This document shows, one piece after another, positions 1 to 6,666 of a DNA stretch of 9,330 nucleotides (positions within the stretch are counted from its first letter, which is position 1; every line of letters begins with the position of its first letter). The DNA is from Planktomarina sp. GTDB lineage: Bacteria > Pseudomonadota > Alphaproteobacteria > Rhodobacterales > Rhodobacteraceae. Both the position numbers and the translations under genes were made by a program. A model generated the notes under the pieces. It worked only from the letters and a program-made list of their open reading frames with translations. It was not told where the DNA came from and searched no databases. The stretch lies in NCBI GenBank assembly GCA_022425445.1, contig JAKMFM010000109.1:1-9330 (forward strand), in the 5' to 3' direction.

Positions 1-742
1 TGCGCGGCCGGATGTTTAACAAAGTATAGCCAAAATCTCCTTCGACCAAGGCTTGGGCAATTTCTGAGGATCTTGTGGAATGGGCCAGGTCAGGTTCCAG
101 GCCGCGGGCCCGGAACAACCCCAGAAAATAGTCGCGCGTATAGGGCAGGTCGAGCATGATCATGGGTTTTTTGCTCAATTGCTCAAAGGAAATTGCCGGC
201 AGCTGGCTGGCCGCATCTGATTTGGAGATTAGGGCATAGGGTGGAGCAGGGAAAAGCGGCTCAAAGGCCTGCGCCGGACGCACATGCCGGTCATAGGTGA
301 AGACCAAATCAACTTCGCCGTTGTCCAGATAATCTAAGATTGCCATCATATTGCCCTCCATCACTTTCACGGAAATACCGGGAAAATTTTCGGTGATCGA
401 TTTCAAGATTGGCGGCAAAAACGTGGGGGCAGCGGTGGCATAGCAGGCAATACGCACCAAACCGGCGTCATCTCCGCCTTGTGATTGCAATTCGGACTCG
501 AACTGCCGGGTTTGGTTTAAATAGGTGCGGATCAGCTGCAGAGCCTCGCGACCCGCAGATGTTGGGGTGATGCCCTTGGCAGGGGTTCGGACGAATAATG
601 CATAGTCCAAAGAGGCCTCTAATGCATCAATCGACGCGGTGATTGAGGATTGCGATATCGAAACTTCAACGGCGGCCTTGGCGATGGATCCAAGCCGCCC
701 TGCGGCCTCGACATAGCGCAATTGTTTGAGTGTGAAATTCAA
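1..742 (-). CDS. LysR-family transcriptional regulator (3' end cut by window edge)
   Basis: This is a DNA-binding LysR-type regulator, read from 742 down to the window edge; about 247 codons are present, so roughly 50 residues of a usual ~300 are missing. I translated it by hand and found no internal stop. The N-terminus (NFTLKQLRYVEAAGRLGSIAKAAVEVSIS, quoted in part: NFTLKQLRYVEAAGRLGSIA) is a typical LysR winged helix-turn-helix at about residues 2-60, with SQSSITASIDALE as the recognition helix region. The effector domain starts at about residue 90 (GLVRIACYATAAPTFLP). The start is TTG at 742-740: the codons upstream in this frame contain no ATG, GTG or TTG before a TGA, and a GGGGGA ribosome-binding sequence lies 8 nt upstream. 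It is transcribed away from the amidohydrolase gene at 850, the usual arrangement for a LysR regulator and its target. The effector is unknown; an acid, amide or other substrate of the neighbouring hydrolase is possible. Confidence 0.9.
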   Translation of the reverse strand, partial: MNFTLKQLRYVEAAGRLGSIAKAAVEVSISQSSITASIDALEASLDYALFVRTPAKGITPTSAGREALQLIRTYLNQTRQFESELQSQGGDDAGLVRIACYATAAPTFLPPILKSITENFPGISVKVMEGNMMAILDYLDNGEVDLVFTYDRHVRPAQAFEPLFPAPPYALISKSDAASQLPAISFEQLSKKPMIMLDLPYTRDYFLGLFRARGLEPDLAHSTRSSEIAQALVEGDFGYTLLNIRPR

Positions 743-849
743 CTGACCATTCCCCCAAAAAAAAGTTCATTGGGGACAGTTAAATCTATTTTTCCAAATA
801 ATAAAACCTCTTTACCTTTTTCTGTGACCGTCAAATAGCAAGGTGACCC
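743..849. promoter_or_regulatory. Divergent intergenic region between LysR gene and amidohydrolase, with a LysR-type palindrome
   Basis: This 107-bp gap separates the two divergent starts and is clearly AT-rich compared with the genes on both sides. It contains TATTT-TTCC-AAATA at 787-800, a perfect 5-bp inverted repeat with a 4-bp spacer. The T at 789 and A at 801 also fit the T-N11-A pattern typical of LysR operators. Both promoters must lie here if the genes are controlled divergently, but I could not find a convincing -35/-10 pair on either strand. A run of eight T on the minus strand (764-757) precedes the LysR ribosome-binding site. Confidence 0.5.
751..756 (-). promoter_or_regulatory. 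Ribosome binding site that fixes the TTG start of the LysR gene
   Basis: On the minus strand GGGGGA stands 8 nt before TTG at 742. The same G-run lies directly against an out-of-frame ATG (750-748), too close to serve it, so the TTG is the better start. Confidence 0.55.
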
Positions 850-2493
850 ATGTCCGAAACGATCGTTTACAGTGCCAAAAAAATCATCACCATGAACCCC
901 AGTCGCCCGGAGGCCACTCATGTGGCCGTGCGTGATGGGCGTATTTTGGGAGCGGGCAGCCTCTCTGAATTGCAGACTTGGGGCGACGTCAGACTCGATG
1001 AGCGTTTCAAAGACAAGGTGTTGATGCCTGGATTCGTAGAGGGTCATGCGCATGTTATGGAAGGGTCTTTGTGGAGCAAAGTCTATTGTGGCTGGTTTGA
1101 TCGTGCCGACCCCGATGGTAAACTCTGGTCTGGGGTGAAAAGCGTCGATGCGGTCGTTGAACGTTTGCGGGCGGCGGAAGCCGCGCTTGAGGATCCCGCC
1201 GCGGCCGTCTCGGGGTGGCAGTTGGACCCGATCTATATGGACAATATCACCGTGACCCGTGCTGATCTTGATCGGGTCTCAACCACCCGGGCCGTAGGGG
1301 TCTTGCACGCCTCTGGCCATATTATGAATGTGAATACCAAGGCGCTTGAACTGGCCGGCATGATGAAGACTGGGCATAATCACCCCGGCATCCCCTTGGG
1401 CGCCGATGGTTTGCCCACGGGCGAGCTCAAAGGACCCGAGGTTATGACACCCGTTGGCCCCTTTGTTGGTTTTGAGCGCAATCTTCTGGACGCCGATGAA
1501 GCTGGCCTGCGCAATTTCGCGAAACTCTGCGTGCGTACAGGCACAACCACGATCACAGACCTTGCCTCGCGTATGGATGAGGACACTGTTGATATGATGC
1601 TGCGTGTCACCAGTGAGCCGCACTATCCCATTCGTCTCATGCCGTTTCGCTTCTTTCTTGGCCTGTCTGCGCCGGAGCTGGTTGAGACCGTCTTGGCGAT
1701 GAAAAAAAGAGCCACGGATCGGTTGCGTTTGGGGCAAATTAAAATTGTGGTGGATGGTTCGATCCAAGGGTTTTCCGCTCGGTTGCGCTGGCCCGGTTAT
1801 CACAACGGTGCGCCGAACGGGCTTTGGTATATCGCACCGGAGCATCTGTCAGAGCTATTGCATTTGGCCTTGGAGGCTGGGGTTCAGGTGCACACCCACA
1901 CCAACGGCGATCAGGCCACGCAATTGGTTTTGGAAAAATTGGCAACGGCTTTGCAAGCGCATCCCAATCCGGATCACCGTTTCACGTTGCAGCATTGCCA
2001 ATTGGCAGATGCTGCGCAGTTCCGTTTGGCGGCAAAACTGGGCATGTGTGTTAACCTCTTTGCCAACCATCATTACTATTGGGGAGATGAGCATTATAAC
2101 CTCACCGTAGGGCCGGACCGGGCCACGCGCATGAATGCCTGCCGCACGGCGCTTGACAGCGGCGTGCCCATGGCGATCCATTCCGACGCGCCCGTGACCC
2201 CGCTGGGCCCGCTCTTCACCGCATGGGCTGCTGTCAATCGCATCACCGCCTCCGGCCGCGTTCAGGGGGAAGAAGAGCGGATCGACGTGTCAGAAGCACT
2301 TTATGCCGTAACCATGGGCGCGGCCTACACGCTGCATCTGGATGGTGAGATTGGCTCAATTGAAACCGGCAAAAAAGCGGATTTTGCCGTGTTGGAGGCA
2401 GACCCGACCGCCTGTGACCCGATGGAACTTAAGGACATCCCAGTGTGGGGCACCGTGCAGGGCGGCCGTATTTTCCCGGCGGCAGAGCTTTGA
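850..2493 (+). CDS. YtcJ-like metal-dependent amidohydrolase (Amidohydro_3 family)
   Basis: This is a cytoplasmic amidohydrolase of 547 residues with no signal peptide, close to the usual length of the YtcJ/N-substituted formamide deformylase group. The N-terminal beta-sandwich strand (residues 1-60, ending VLMPGFVEGHAH) leads to the metal-binding HxH at H66/H68. Further family landmarks are GQIKIVVDGSIQGFSARL with K298 and D302, HTHTNGD (H348, H350), LQHCQLAD (H382) and the final acidic ligand in IHSDAP (D446). The C-terminus (LHLDGEIGSIETGKKADFAV) re-forms the sandwich, as in most composite amidohydrolases. Residues around H66, H348/H350, H382 and D446 are the likely metal site; I infer this from the family pattern. 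AAGGTGA lies just before ATG 850. Known family members hydrolyse N-substituted formamides or other amides/imides, but most are uncharacterised, so the substrate is open. It is the first gene of a unit with the following GTPase. Confidence 0.94.
   Translation: MSETIVYSAKKIITMNPSRPEATHVAVRDGRILGAGSLSELQTWGDVRLDERFKDKVLMPGFVEGHAHVMEGSLWSKVYCGWFDRADPDGKLWSGVKSVDAVVERLRAAEAALEDPAAAVSGWQLDPIYMDNITVTRADLDRVSTTRAVGVLHASGHIMNVNTKALELAGMMKTGHNHPGIPLGADGLPTGELKGPEVMTPVGPFVGFERNLLDADEAGLRNFAKLCVRTGTTTITDLASRMDEDTVDMMLRVTSEPHYPIRLMPFRFFLGLSAPELVETVLAMKKRATDRLRLGQIKIVVDGSIQGFSARLRWPGYHNGAPNGLWYIAPEHLSELLHLALEAGVQVHTHTNGDQATQLVLEKLATALQAHPNPDHRFTLQHCQLADAAQFRLAAKLGMCVNLFANHHYYWGDEHYNLTVGPDRATRMNACRTALDSGVPMAIHSDAPVTPLGPLFTAWAAVNRITASGRVQGEEERIDVSEALYAVTMGAAYTLHLDGEIGSIETGKKADFAVLEADPTACDPMELKDIPVWGTVQGGRIFPAAEL
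2490..2493 (+). other. Stop/start overlap TTGA coupling the hydrolase and GTPase
   Basis: The last hydrolase codon CTT is followed by TGA at 2491-2493. In the GTPase frame the same bases give TTG at 2490-2492. The four-base overlap TTGA is the TTG version of the common ATGA overlap and implies translational coupling. The upstream purine-rich GGCGGCAGAG is only a weak ribosome-binding site, which fits re-initiation rather than free entry. Confidence 0.5.
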
Positions 2494-3407
2494 AGGCAGA
2501 TATTCCGGTAGCTGTGATTGGGGGCTATTTGGGCGCTGGCAAAACCACGATGGTCAACCATCTGCTACGCCATGCAGCGGGGCGCCGGATTGCAATTTTG
2601 GTCAATGAATTTGGCGACCTGCCGATTGACGAAGATTTAATCGAAGCCGAAGGAGAGGATATGATCGCCATTTCAGGCGGCTGTATCTGTTGCTCTTTCG
2701 GTTCAGATCTCACGGCGGCTTTGATCAAACTGTCAGAGCTTACACCGCCCCCCGACCATGTCGTGATTGAAGCCTCGGGGGTGGCGATGCCGGGCACTGT
2801 CGCACTCAGCATTTCGATATTGCCCGGATTTGCTTTGAGCGGGGTCGTGGTCTTGGCCGATGGTGAACGGGTCCAGGCGCAGGCAGAAGATGATTACATC
2901 GGTGATACGATCGTGCGGCAATTGTCGGATGCGGATGTGATTGTACACAGTAAGACGGACTTGCAACCGAATGAGCGGGCCATTGAGGCGGTAGAGTCCT
3001 GGCTGCAGGCGATGGCGCCACAGGCCAAGATTGTGCCGACGGTCCGGGGCCGCGTGCCGCCTGACATTATACTCGGCCTGACCGGCCCGACCGCCAAGCC
3101 GCAAGCCAGCCCCCACGCGGATGCGGGCTATGAAAGCCTTGCATTCAGAGAAATACCGCCCTGCGTTCCGGAGGATTTGGCACGAAAATTGGCGACCAGC
3201 TCTTACGGCGTGATACGTGCGAAAGGCTTTCTGCGGGACGCAGAAGGGAACAGCTGGGTTATTCAAACCGTCGGGCGCCGTTTTGAGGCGCAGCGCGGCC
3301 AAAAGTCAGAGCTGGACGGTGTGGTTTGTATCGGCCGCCGTGGCGATTTACAGGCCGCCGCCCTGCACGGGCTTCTCGGCCCTGCTGTCTCGAGCAGCCA
3401 TATTTGA
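2490..3407 (+). CDS. CobW/COG0523-family P-loop GTPase (putative metal chaperone)
   Basis: This is a 305-residue G3E GTPase. Residues 5-20 (IPVAVIGGYLGAGKTT) carry the Walker A loop with K18 and T19. The family's metal-binding CxCC motif appears as GGCICC at C65, C67 and C68, followed by SFGSDL. VVIEASGVAMPG is the switch/Walker B region, and VHSKTDL matches the NKxD guanine-specificity motif with Ser in place of Asn. A short CobW C-terminal domain follows (around SYGVIRAKGFLRDAEGN). No His-rich metal-buffering stretch is present. I chose TTG at 2490, which overlaps the hydrolase stop (TTGA, 2490-2493), because it puts the P-loop at the usual distance from the N-terminus. A GTG at 2445, with AAGGA 9 nt upstream, would add 15 residues. 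COG0523 proteins deliver or insert metals (Zn, Co, Fe, nitrile hydratase metals). Context suggests the adjacent hydrolase as client, which is an inference. Confidence 0.92.
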   Translation: MKADIPVAVIGGYLGAGKTTMVNHLLRHAAGRRIAILVNEFGDLPIDEDLIEAEGEDMIAISGGCICCSFGSDLTAALIKLSELTPPPDHVVIEASGVAMPGTVALSISILPGFALSGVVVLADGERVQAQAEDDYIGDTIVRQLSDADVIVHSKTDLQPNERAIEAVESWLQAMAPQAKIVPTVRGRVPPDIILGLTGPTAKPQASPHADAGYESLAFREIPPCVPEDLARKLATSSYGVIRAKGFLRDAEGNSWVIQTVGRRFEAQRGQKSELDGVVCIGRRGDLQAAALHGLLGPAVSSSHI

Positions 3408-3483
3408 ATTATTGAAAAAGACCTCTGCAAAACGCCCATTTGGCTAAGCTTTTTCCGCCCAGTGTTAGATTGAGTGTCGCCTC
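3408..3483. other. Convergent gap between GTPase gene and proV; only a weak possible bidirectional terminator
   Basis: The two genes meet tail to tail over 76 bp. GAAAAAG (3414-3420) and CTTTTTC (3449-3455) form a 7-bp inverted repeat whose A-run gives T on the minus strand and whose T-run gives T on the plus strand. The loop of 28 nt and the AT-rich stem make it a poor terminator, although position and symmetry fit one. Confidence 0.3.
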
Positions 3484-4539
3484 TTAATGATAGCGGGTGC
3501 CAGCTTCGGAGCTGGAGATGCGTGGAACCAAAGCTTTTACCAAATCGCGCATATCAAGGGTGCCGACGGCATTATTGTTGCCATCCAAGACGCGATAGCG
3601 CAGGGCAGTGTCGCCACCGGATGCTGCGATGAGGCTTTCGAGGGTGTCATTTTCCTGGACATCGCCAGCAAACTTCCCTTCTGAGAAGGGCTGCATGACC
3701 GACCGCACGCGCAACACCCGCGCACGATTAATATCCGAGACGAAATCTTCGATATATGGATCGGTTGGGTTCATCAAAATACTCTGTGGCTCTCCCTGTT
3801 GTACCACAGCCCCATCTTTCAAAATCACCAAATGATCGGCCAATTTCAGCGCTTCATCGAGATCATGGGTGATGAAAATGATGGTCTTTTTCAACTCAAC
3901 TTGCAATTCGAGAAGCAAATTTTGCATATCAGTTCGGATCAGTGGATCGAGCGCCGAAAATGCCTCATCCATCAGCATGATGTCGGAATTCGAAGTTAGC
4001 GCGCGGGCAATGCCCACCCGTTGCTGCATACCGCCGGACAATTGCGCCGGATAATGGTTTTCGAATCCGCCAAGCCCTACACGCGCCAACCAAGTTTTGG
4101 CTTCCCGCTCTTGCTCTTGGGTTGGAAGACCTTTGACATCAAGTGCCATGGCGGCGTTCTGCAACACCGTCCGATGCGGCAGAAGCGCGAATTTTTGGAA
4201 CACCATCGACATTTTGTCTTGGCGCATTTTCCGCAAATCGGTTGTCGAGAGGTTCATAACATCGACGCCATCCACCAAGATCTCGCCATCTGTCGGCTCA
4301 ATTAGGCGGTTGAGATGGCGGATCAAGGTGGATTTCCCCGAGCCCGATAGCCCCATGACCACGGTGATTTCACCGGCCTGCATTTCGACGTTGATGTCTT
4401 GCAGACCTAAAACATGTTTGTGGGTGGTTAAAAGCTCTTCTTTGCCCATGCCGTCTTTTACATGCGGCAGCACAGATTTGTCGTCATGGCCAAAGATTTT
4501 GTACAATCCGCGCAGGCTGACCTTTGTTGTTTGTGTCAT
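3484..4539 (-). CDS. proV: Betaine/osmolyte ABC transporter ATP-binding protein (ProV type)
   Basis: This is the cytoplasmic ATPase of the importer, 351 residues. It has all the ABC landmarks: Walker A GLSGSGKST (63-71), Q-loop Q115, signature LSGGMQQRVGIARAL (from 167), Walker B IMLMDE with D191/E192, and switch H225 in FITHDLDEA. An N-terminal stretch of about 45 residues with the KIFGHDDKSVLP style typical of ProV/OpuAA precedes the core. A C-terminal tail of about 75 residues resembles a CBS domain, which in this family senses osmotic or nucleotide state. I chose ATG 4539 because GGGGTGAGG (4550-4542) precedes it; ATG 4554, which overlaps the proW stop as ATGA (4554-4551), adds five residues and has a weaker upstream signal. 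It is the last gene of proX-proW-proV. ProV is the family call; the true substrate may be glycine betaine, proline betaine, choline, carnitine or a sulfonium analogue. Confidence 0.94.
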   Translation of the reverse strand: MTQTTKVSLRGLYKIFGHDDKSVLPHVKDGMGKEELLTTHKHVLGLQDINVEMQAGEITVVMGLSGSGKSTLIRHLNRLIEPTDGEILVDGVDVMNLSTTDLRKMRQDKMSMVFQKFALLPHRTVLQNAAMALDVKGLPTQEQEREAKTWLARVGLGGFENHYPAQLSGGMQQRVGIARALTSNSDIMLMDEAFSALDPLIRTDMQNLLLELQVELKKTIIFITHDLDEALKLADHLVILKDGAVVQQGEPQSILMNPTDPYIEDFVSDINRARVLRVRSVMQPFSEGKFAGDVQENDTLESLIAASGGDTALRYRVLDGNNNAVGTLDMRDLVKALVPRISSSEAGTRYH

Positions 4540-4550
4540 ATCCTCACCCC

Positions 4551-5582
4551 TCACATTTCATTCTTGGTGCGGTCGATGCGCGAGAGCGCCGCTTTTGAGG
4601 TGCGGTCCAGCATGACCGCGAGTAGAACGATACAGACCCCGGCCATTAGCCCAACGCCGAGCTCCAAATTGCGAATACCGCGCAGGACGAGAACACCGAG
4701 ACCTGGCGCGGTGACCATGGAGGCAATCACGACCATAGCAAGACTCATCATGATGGTTTGGTTAAGCCCCGCCATGATATTGGGCAACGCCAAAGGCAGC
4801 TCAACTTTGGTAAGTTTTTGCCCCGGGCTCATGCCAAAGGCATTGCCTGCCTCGACCACATCTTTGTCGACCAACCGGACGCCAAGATCGGTAAGTCGGA
4901 TTACTGGCACAATGGCATAAAGGATGATCGCGATACCGTAGAGACGTGATTCTCCGATTGGAAAGAGGAAGATCAGAGGGATCAGATAAACGAAGGTTGG
5001 CAGGGTTTGCAGCAGATCCAAAACCGGGATGATTGCTTTTTGCAATCGATTATATTTGGACATTGCGATGCCAATTGGGATGCCGAAGAGTGCGGATATA
5101 ATGGTACAGACCAATATGACCGCGAAGGTTTGCATTGCTGGTTCAAAGTGATCCACAAAGGCAAAAAACGACAGGCAGAATGCATTAAAGAGTAAGACCG
5201 AAAGAGAGCGTGTCGAGAACCACACAGCCACCAAAATCAGGGCCATAATCAAGAACCAAGGGGCTGTCATAAATAGATAAAGCGTGCCATCGAGCATCCA
5301 GGATAGCGGCTGAGTGATTGGGTCTAAAACTGTACGCAGCGCAGGACGAACGGCGAGAAACCCATTCTCTAGGCCTTTAACCACATCGCGGGTCTGGCTG
5401 ATTTGGCCACAGGCCTTGTTCAATTCATCCAATGATGGAAAGGCAAAATTCACGCCAGACTGAGGAGCGGCATTTCCGGTTTTTGCAAGCAGTTGTGCCA
5501 TGGACATGGGGCCGTCTGACGCGCCAGCATCGCACCATTTGCGCAAGCCGAGCACGTTAAAGAGCCAATCGTAAGTGGCCAT
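4551..5582 (-). CDS. proW: Betaine/osmolyte ABC transporter permease (ProW type)
   Basis: This 343-residue inner-membrane permease forms the channel with ProV and receives substrate from the binding protein. Residues 101-330 hold about six or seven hydrophobic segments (around 101-123, 127-143, 150-174, 184-208, 213-235, 274-292 and 307-326). The cytoplasmic EAA loop that docks on the ATPase is at 241-270 (VVEAGNAFGMSPGQ, then LPLALPNIMAG). The first ~95 residues form a long soluble-looking extension with cysteines at 17 and 58 and a SMAQLLAKTG segment, unlike the acidic extension common in enterobacterial ProW. The start ATG 5582 has AGGGAGA at 5596-5590, 7 nt upstream. The gene lies downstream of a hairpin after proX and its stop overlaps the possible proV start. 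Substrate specificity is not determined by this subunit alone. Confidence 0.93.
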   Translation of the reverse strand: MATYDWLFNVLGLRKWCDAGASDGPMSMAQLLAKTGNAAPQSGVNFAFPSLDELNKACGQISQTRDVVKGLENGFLAVRPALRTVLDPITQPLSWMLDGTLYLFMTAPWFLIMALILVAVWFSTRSLSVLLFNAFCLSFFAFVDHFEPAMQTFAVILVCTIISALFGIPIGIAMSKYNRLQKAIIPVLDLLQTLPTFVYLIPLIFLFPIGESRLYGIAIILYAIVPVIRLTDLGVRLVDKDVVEAGNAFGMSPGQKLTKVELPLALPNIMAGLNQTIMMSLAMVVIASMVTAPGLGVLVLRGIRNLELGVGLMAGVCIVLLAVMLDRTSKAALSRIDRTKNEM

Positions 5583-5589
5583 AGAAATG

Positions 5590-5596
5590 TCTCCCT
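5590..5596 (-). promoter_or_regulatory. Ribosome binding site of proW
   Basis: AGGGAGA on the minus strand lies 7 nt before ATG 5582. It is part of a ten-base stretch, CAGGGAGACA, that also occurs before proX (6618-6627 region), so both genes use the same strong initiation signal and the hairpin between them is the likelier source of any expression difference. Confidence 0.6.
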
Positions 5597-5601
5597 GAGA
5601 T

Positions 5602-5635
5602 AAAAATCCCGCGGACTGTGGTAGGTCCGCGGGAT
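5602..5635 (-). terminator. Hairpin with T-tract between proX and proW (attenuator or partial terminator)
   Basis: The arms ATCCCGCGGAC (5606-5616) and GTCCGCGGGAT (5625-5635) pair perfectly over 11 bp around an 8-nt loop. Read in the direction of the operon (minus strand), the stem runs straight into TTTTTA (5606-5601). This has the form of an intrinsic terminator 11 nt past the tandem TAA stops of proX. Because proW follows with its own good ribosome-binding site and no clear promoter, it probably works as a leaky terminator or as an mRNA 3'-end stabiliser, giving more binding protein than membrane components. Confidence 0.85.
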
Positions 5636-5645
5636 CGATTTTTTA

Positions 5646-6614
5646 TTAGTTAAGGATTGCGGCCAAATTGCCTTTTGCATCATCGTTTAACCAATTGCCC
5701 CATACGTCCTTATAGGTGGTCAGGAAGTATACAGCTGCTTCGTCATAGGAGGCGTTGTTATCCAAGCGCCAAGCCAAAACATCGCCCATCTGTGCGTTTG
5801 TGAACGCAACATTTTTGAGCAGGGCGGCAACATCTGGTTCACGCTCCATAAAGGCGCCAGATACTGCTGTTACAACTTTTGCGGCTGGATAGGCCGAAAA
5901 CCTAGGGTTGGCGCAATCAACGTCGCCGTTACAGCCATGTGCCTCTGCGTCATAGGCCGGCACTTCAACCCGGACCATTGGGTATTTTCCCAGTACTGCG
6001 GTTGGTGCCCAATAGTAGCCAAACCAAGGCGCCTTATCTGCATAGGCCGCAGCGATGGAGGTTTGCAGCGTTTCGCCAGAACCGTGTTGAAAGCGCTCCA
6101 GTCCTCCAGCTTCCGCACCGGCAGCTTTGAGGTTGTTGTTGTTGATGATGTCACAGGCCCAGCCCGACGGGCAGTCATGGAATTTGCCACCAACCGCTGC
6201 AGGATTAGCCATGATGCCGTCCCATGTTGTTAGCTCTGGATTTGATTCTGCTAGATAAGCTGGGATCCACCAGGCTTCAACGCCGCCATCTGACAAAACA
6301 TTAGTCAGCTCAACCAATTTACCCTCGGCGAGCAGCGGTTCGTAAGATGGAGTCGAGTTGGCCCAGACTTCGGTCAAAATATCAGGCTCGCCTGTTTCGG
6401 CCAAAGAGGTCAGCGCCGGCACTGTGGAAGAGGGCACTACCTGCACATCACAGCCATAGCCTTGAGTCATCAAGAAATTTGCAACCGCGGTGACAACCGC
6501 CGATGAGGCCCAGTCCATTTCCGTGATAGATACTTTTCCGCAGCTTGCCGTGGCTGATGTGGCGCCCAGTGACAGTGCGAATGCGGCTGTTGCCGTCAAC
6601 ATTTTGAGTTTCAT
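5646..6614 (-). CDS. proX: Betaine/osmolyte ABC transporter periplasmic substrate-binding protein (ProX/OpuAC type)
   Basis: This is the periplasmic binding protein, 322 residues. The signal peptide MKLKMLTATAAFALSLGATS ends in ATA, with likely cleavage after residue 23, giving a mature SCGKV start. The mature part is an OpuAC-type fold: KVSITEMDWASS (W35), PDILTEVWANS (W84), EAWWIPAYL (W115, W116) and APWFGYYWAP (W197, Y200, Y201, W202). These aromatic residues are typical of cages that hold quaternary ammonium groups by cation-pi contacts; which ones form the cage is inferred. Six cysteines (25, 55, 148, 154, 228, 234) include two close pairs, HDCPSGWACD and HGCNGDVDC, that could form disulfides in the periplasm. 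An in-frame ATG at 6674 exists, but AGGGAGA (6626-6620) and the signal peptide favour ATG 6614. Two stop codons in tandem end the gene. It is the first gene of the operon. Confidence 0.93.
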   Translation of the reverse strand: MKLKMLTATAAFALSLGATSATASCGKVSITEMDWASSAVVTAVANFLMTQGYGCDVQVVPSSTVPALTSLAETGEPDILTEVWANSTPSYEPLLAEGKLVELTNVLSDGGVEAWWIPAYLAESNPELTTWDGIMANPAAVGGKFHDCPSGWACDIINNNNLKAAGAEAGGLERFQHGSGETLQTSIAAAYADKAPWFGYYWAPTAVLGKYPMVRVEVPAYDAEAHGCNGDVDCANPRFSAYPAAKVVTAVSGAFMEREPDVAALLKNVAFTNAQMGDVLAWRLDNNASYDEAAVYFLTTYKDVWGNWLNDDAKGNLAAILN

Positions 6615-6619
6615 CTGTG

Positions 6620-6626
6620 TCTCCCT
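6620..6626 (-). promoter_or_regulatory. Ribosome binding site that fixes the proX start
   Basis: AGGGAGA on the minus strand stands 5 nt before ATG 6614. The in-frame ATG at 6674 lacks such a site and would put 20 hydrophilic residues before the signal peptide, so it is rejected as the start. Confidence 0.7.
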
Positions 6627-6647
6627 GTTATCTTTACTTTGATCATC

Positions 6648-6663
6648 GGCCGGTTTTCCGGCC
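6648..6663 (-). promoter_or_regulatory. Leader hairpin upstream of proX
   Basis: GGCCGG-tttt-CCGGCC (plus strand) is a perfect 6-bp GC-only stem with a 4-nt loop, located 34 nt upstream of the proX start. In proX mRNA the loop would be AAAA. On the plus strand it is followed by TTTTG, too short to call a terminator. It could be a 5' stabilising hairpin, a protein site, or the base of a larger leader structure. Confidence 0.5.
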
Positions 6664-6666
6664 TTT

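Noticed and set aside
757..770. Possible frameshift: ATG at 770 (minus) followed by an eight-T run could join the LysR frame if one T were lost
   Set aside because: The TTG start already gives a normal LysR N-terminus with a well-placed ribosome-binding site, while ATG 770 has none; no error needs to be assumed.
650..838. Plus-strand open frame of 62 codons ending before the amidohydrolase
   Set aside because: It is antisense to the LysR DNA-binding domain, has an atypical composition and no visible family.
739..1053. Minus-strand open frame of about 104 codons across the divergent region
   Set aside because: It runs antisense to the amidohydrolase start, shows no recognisable domain, and ends in the LysR ribosome-binding region; it is a chance frame.
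1279..1845. Minus-strand open frame of 188 codons inside the amidohydrolase
   Set aside because: It is fully antisense to a gene with strong family motifs and has no domain of its own.
3414..3455. GAAAAAG/CTTTTTC inverted repeat as a firm bidirectional terminator
   Set aside because: The stem is almost all A-T and the loop is 28 nt, so stability would be poor; kept only as a weak note.
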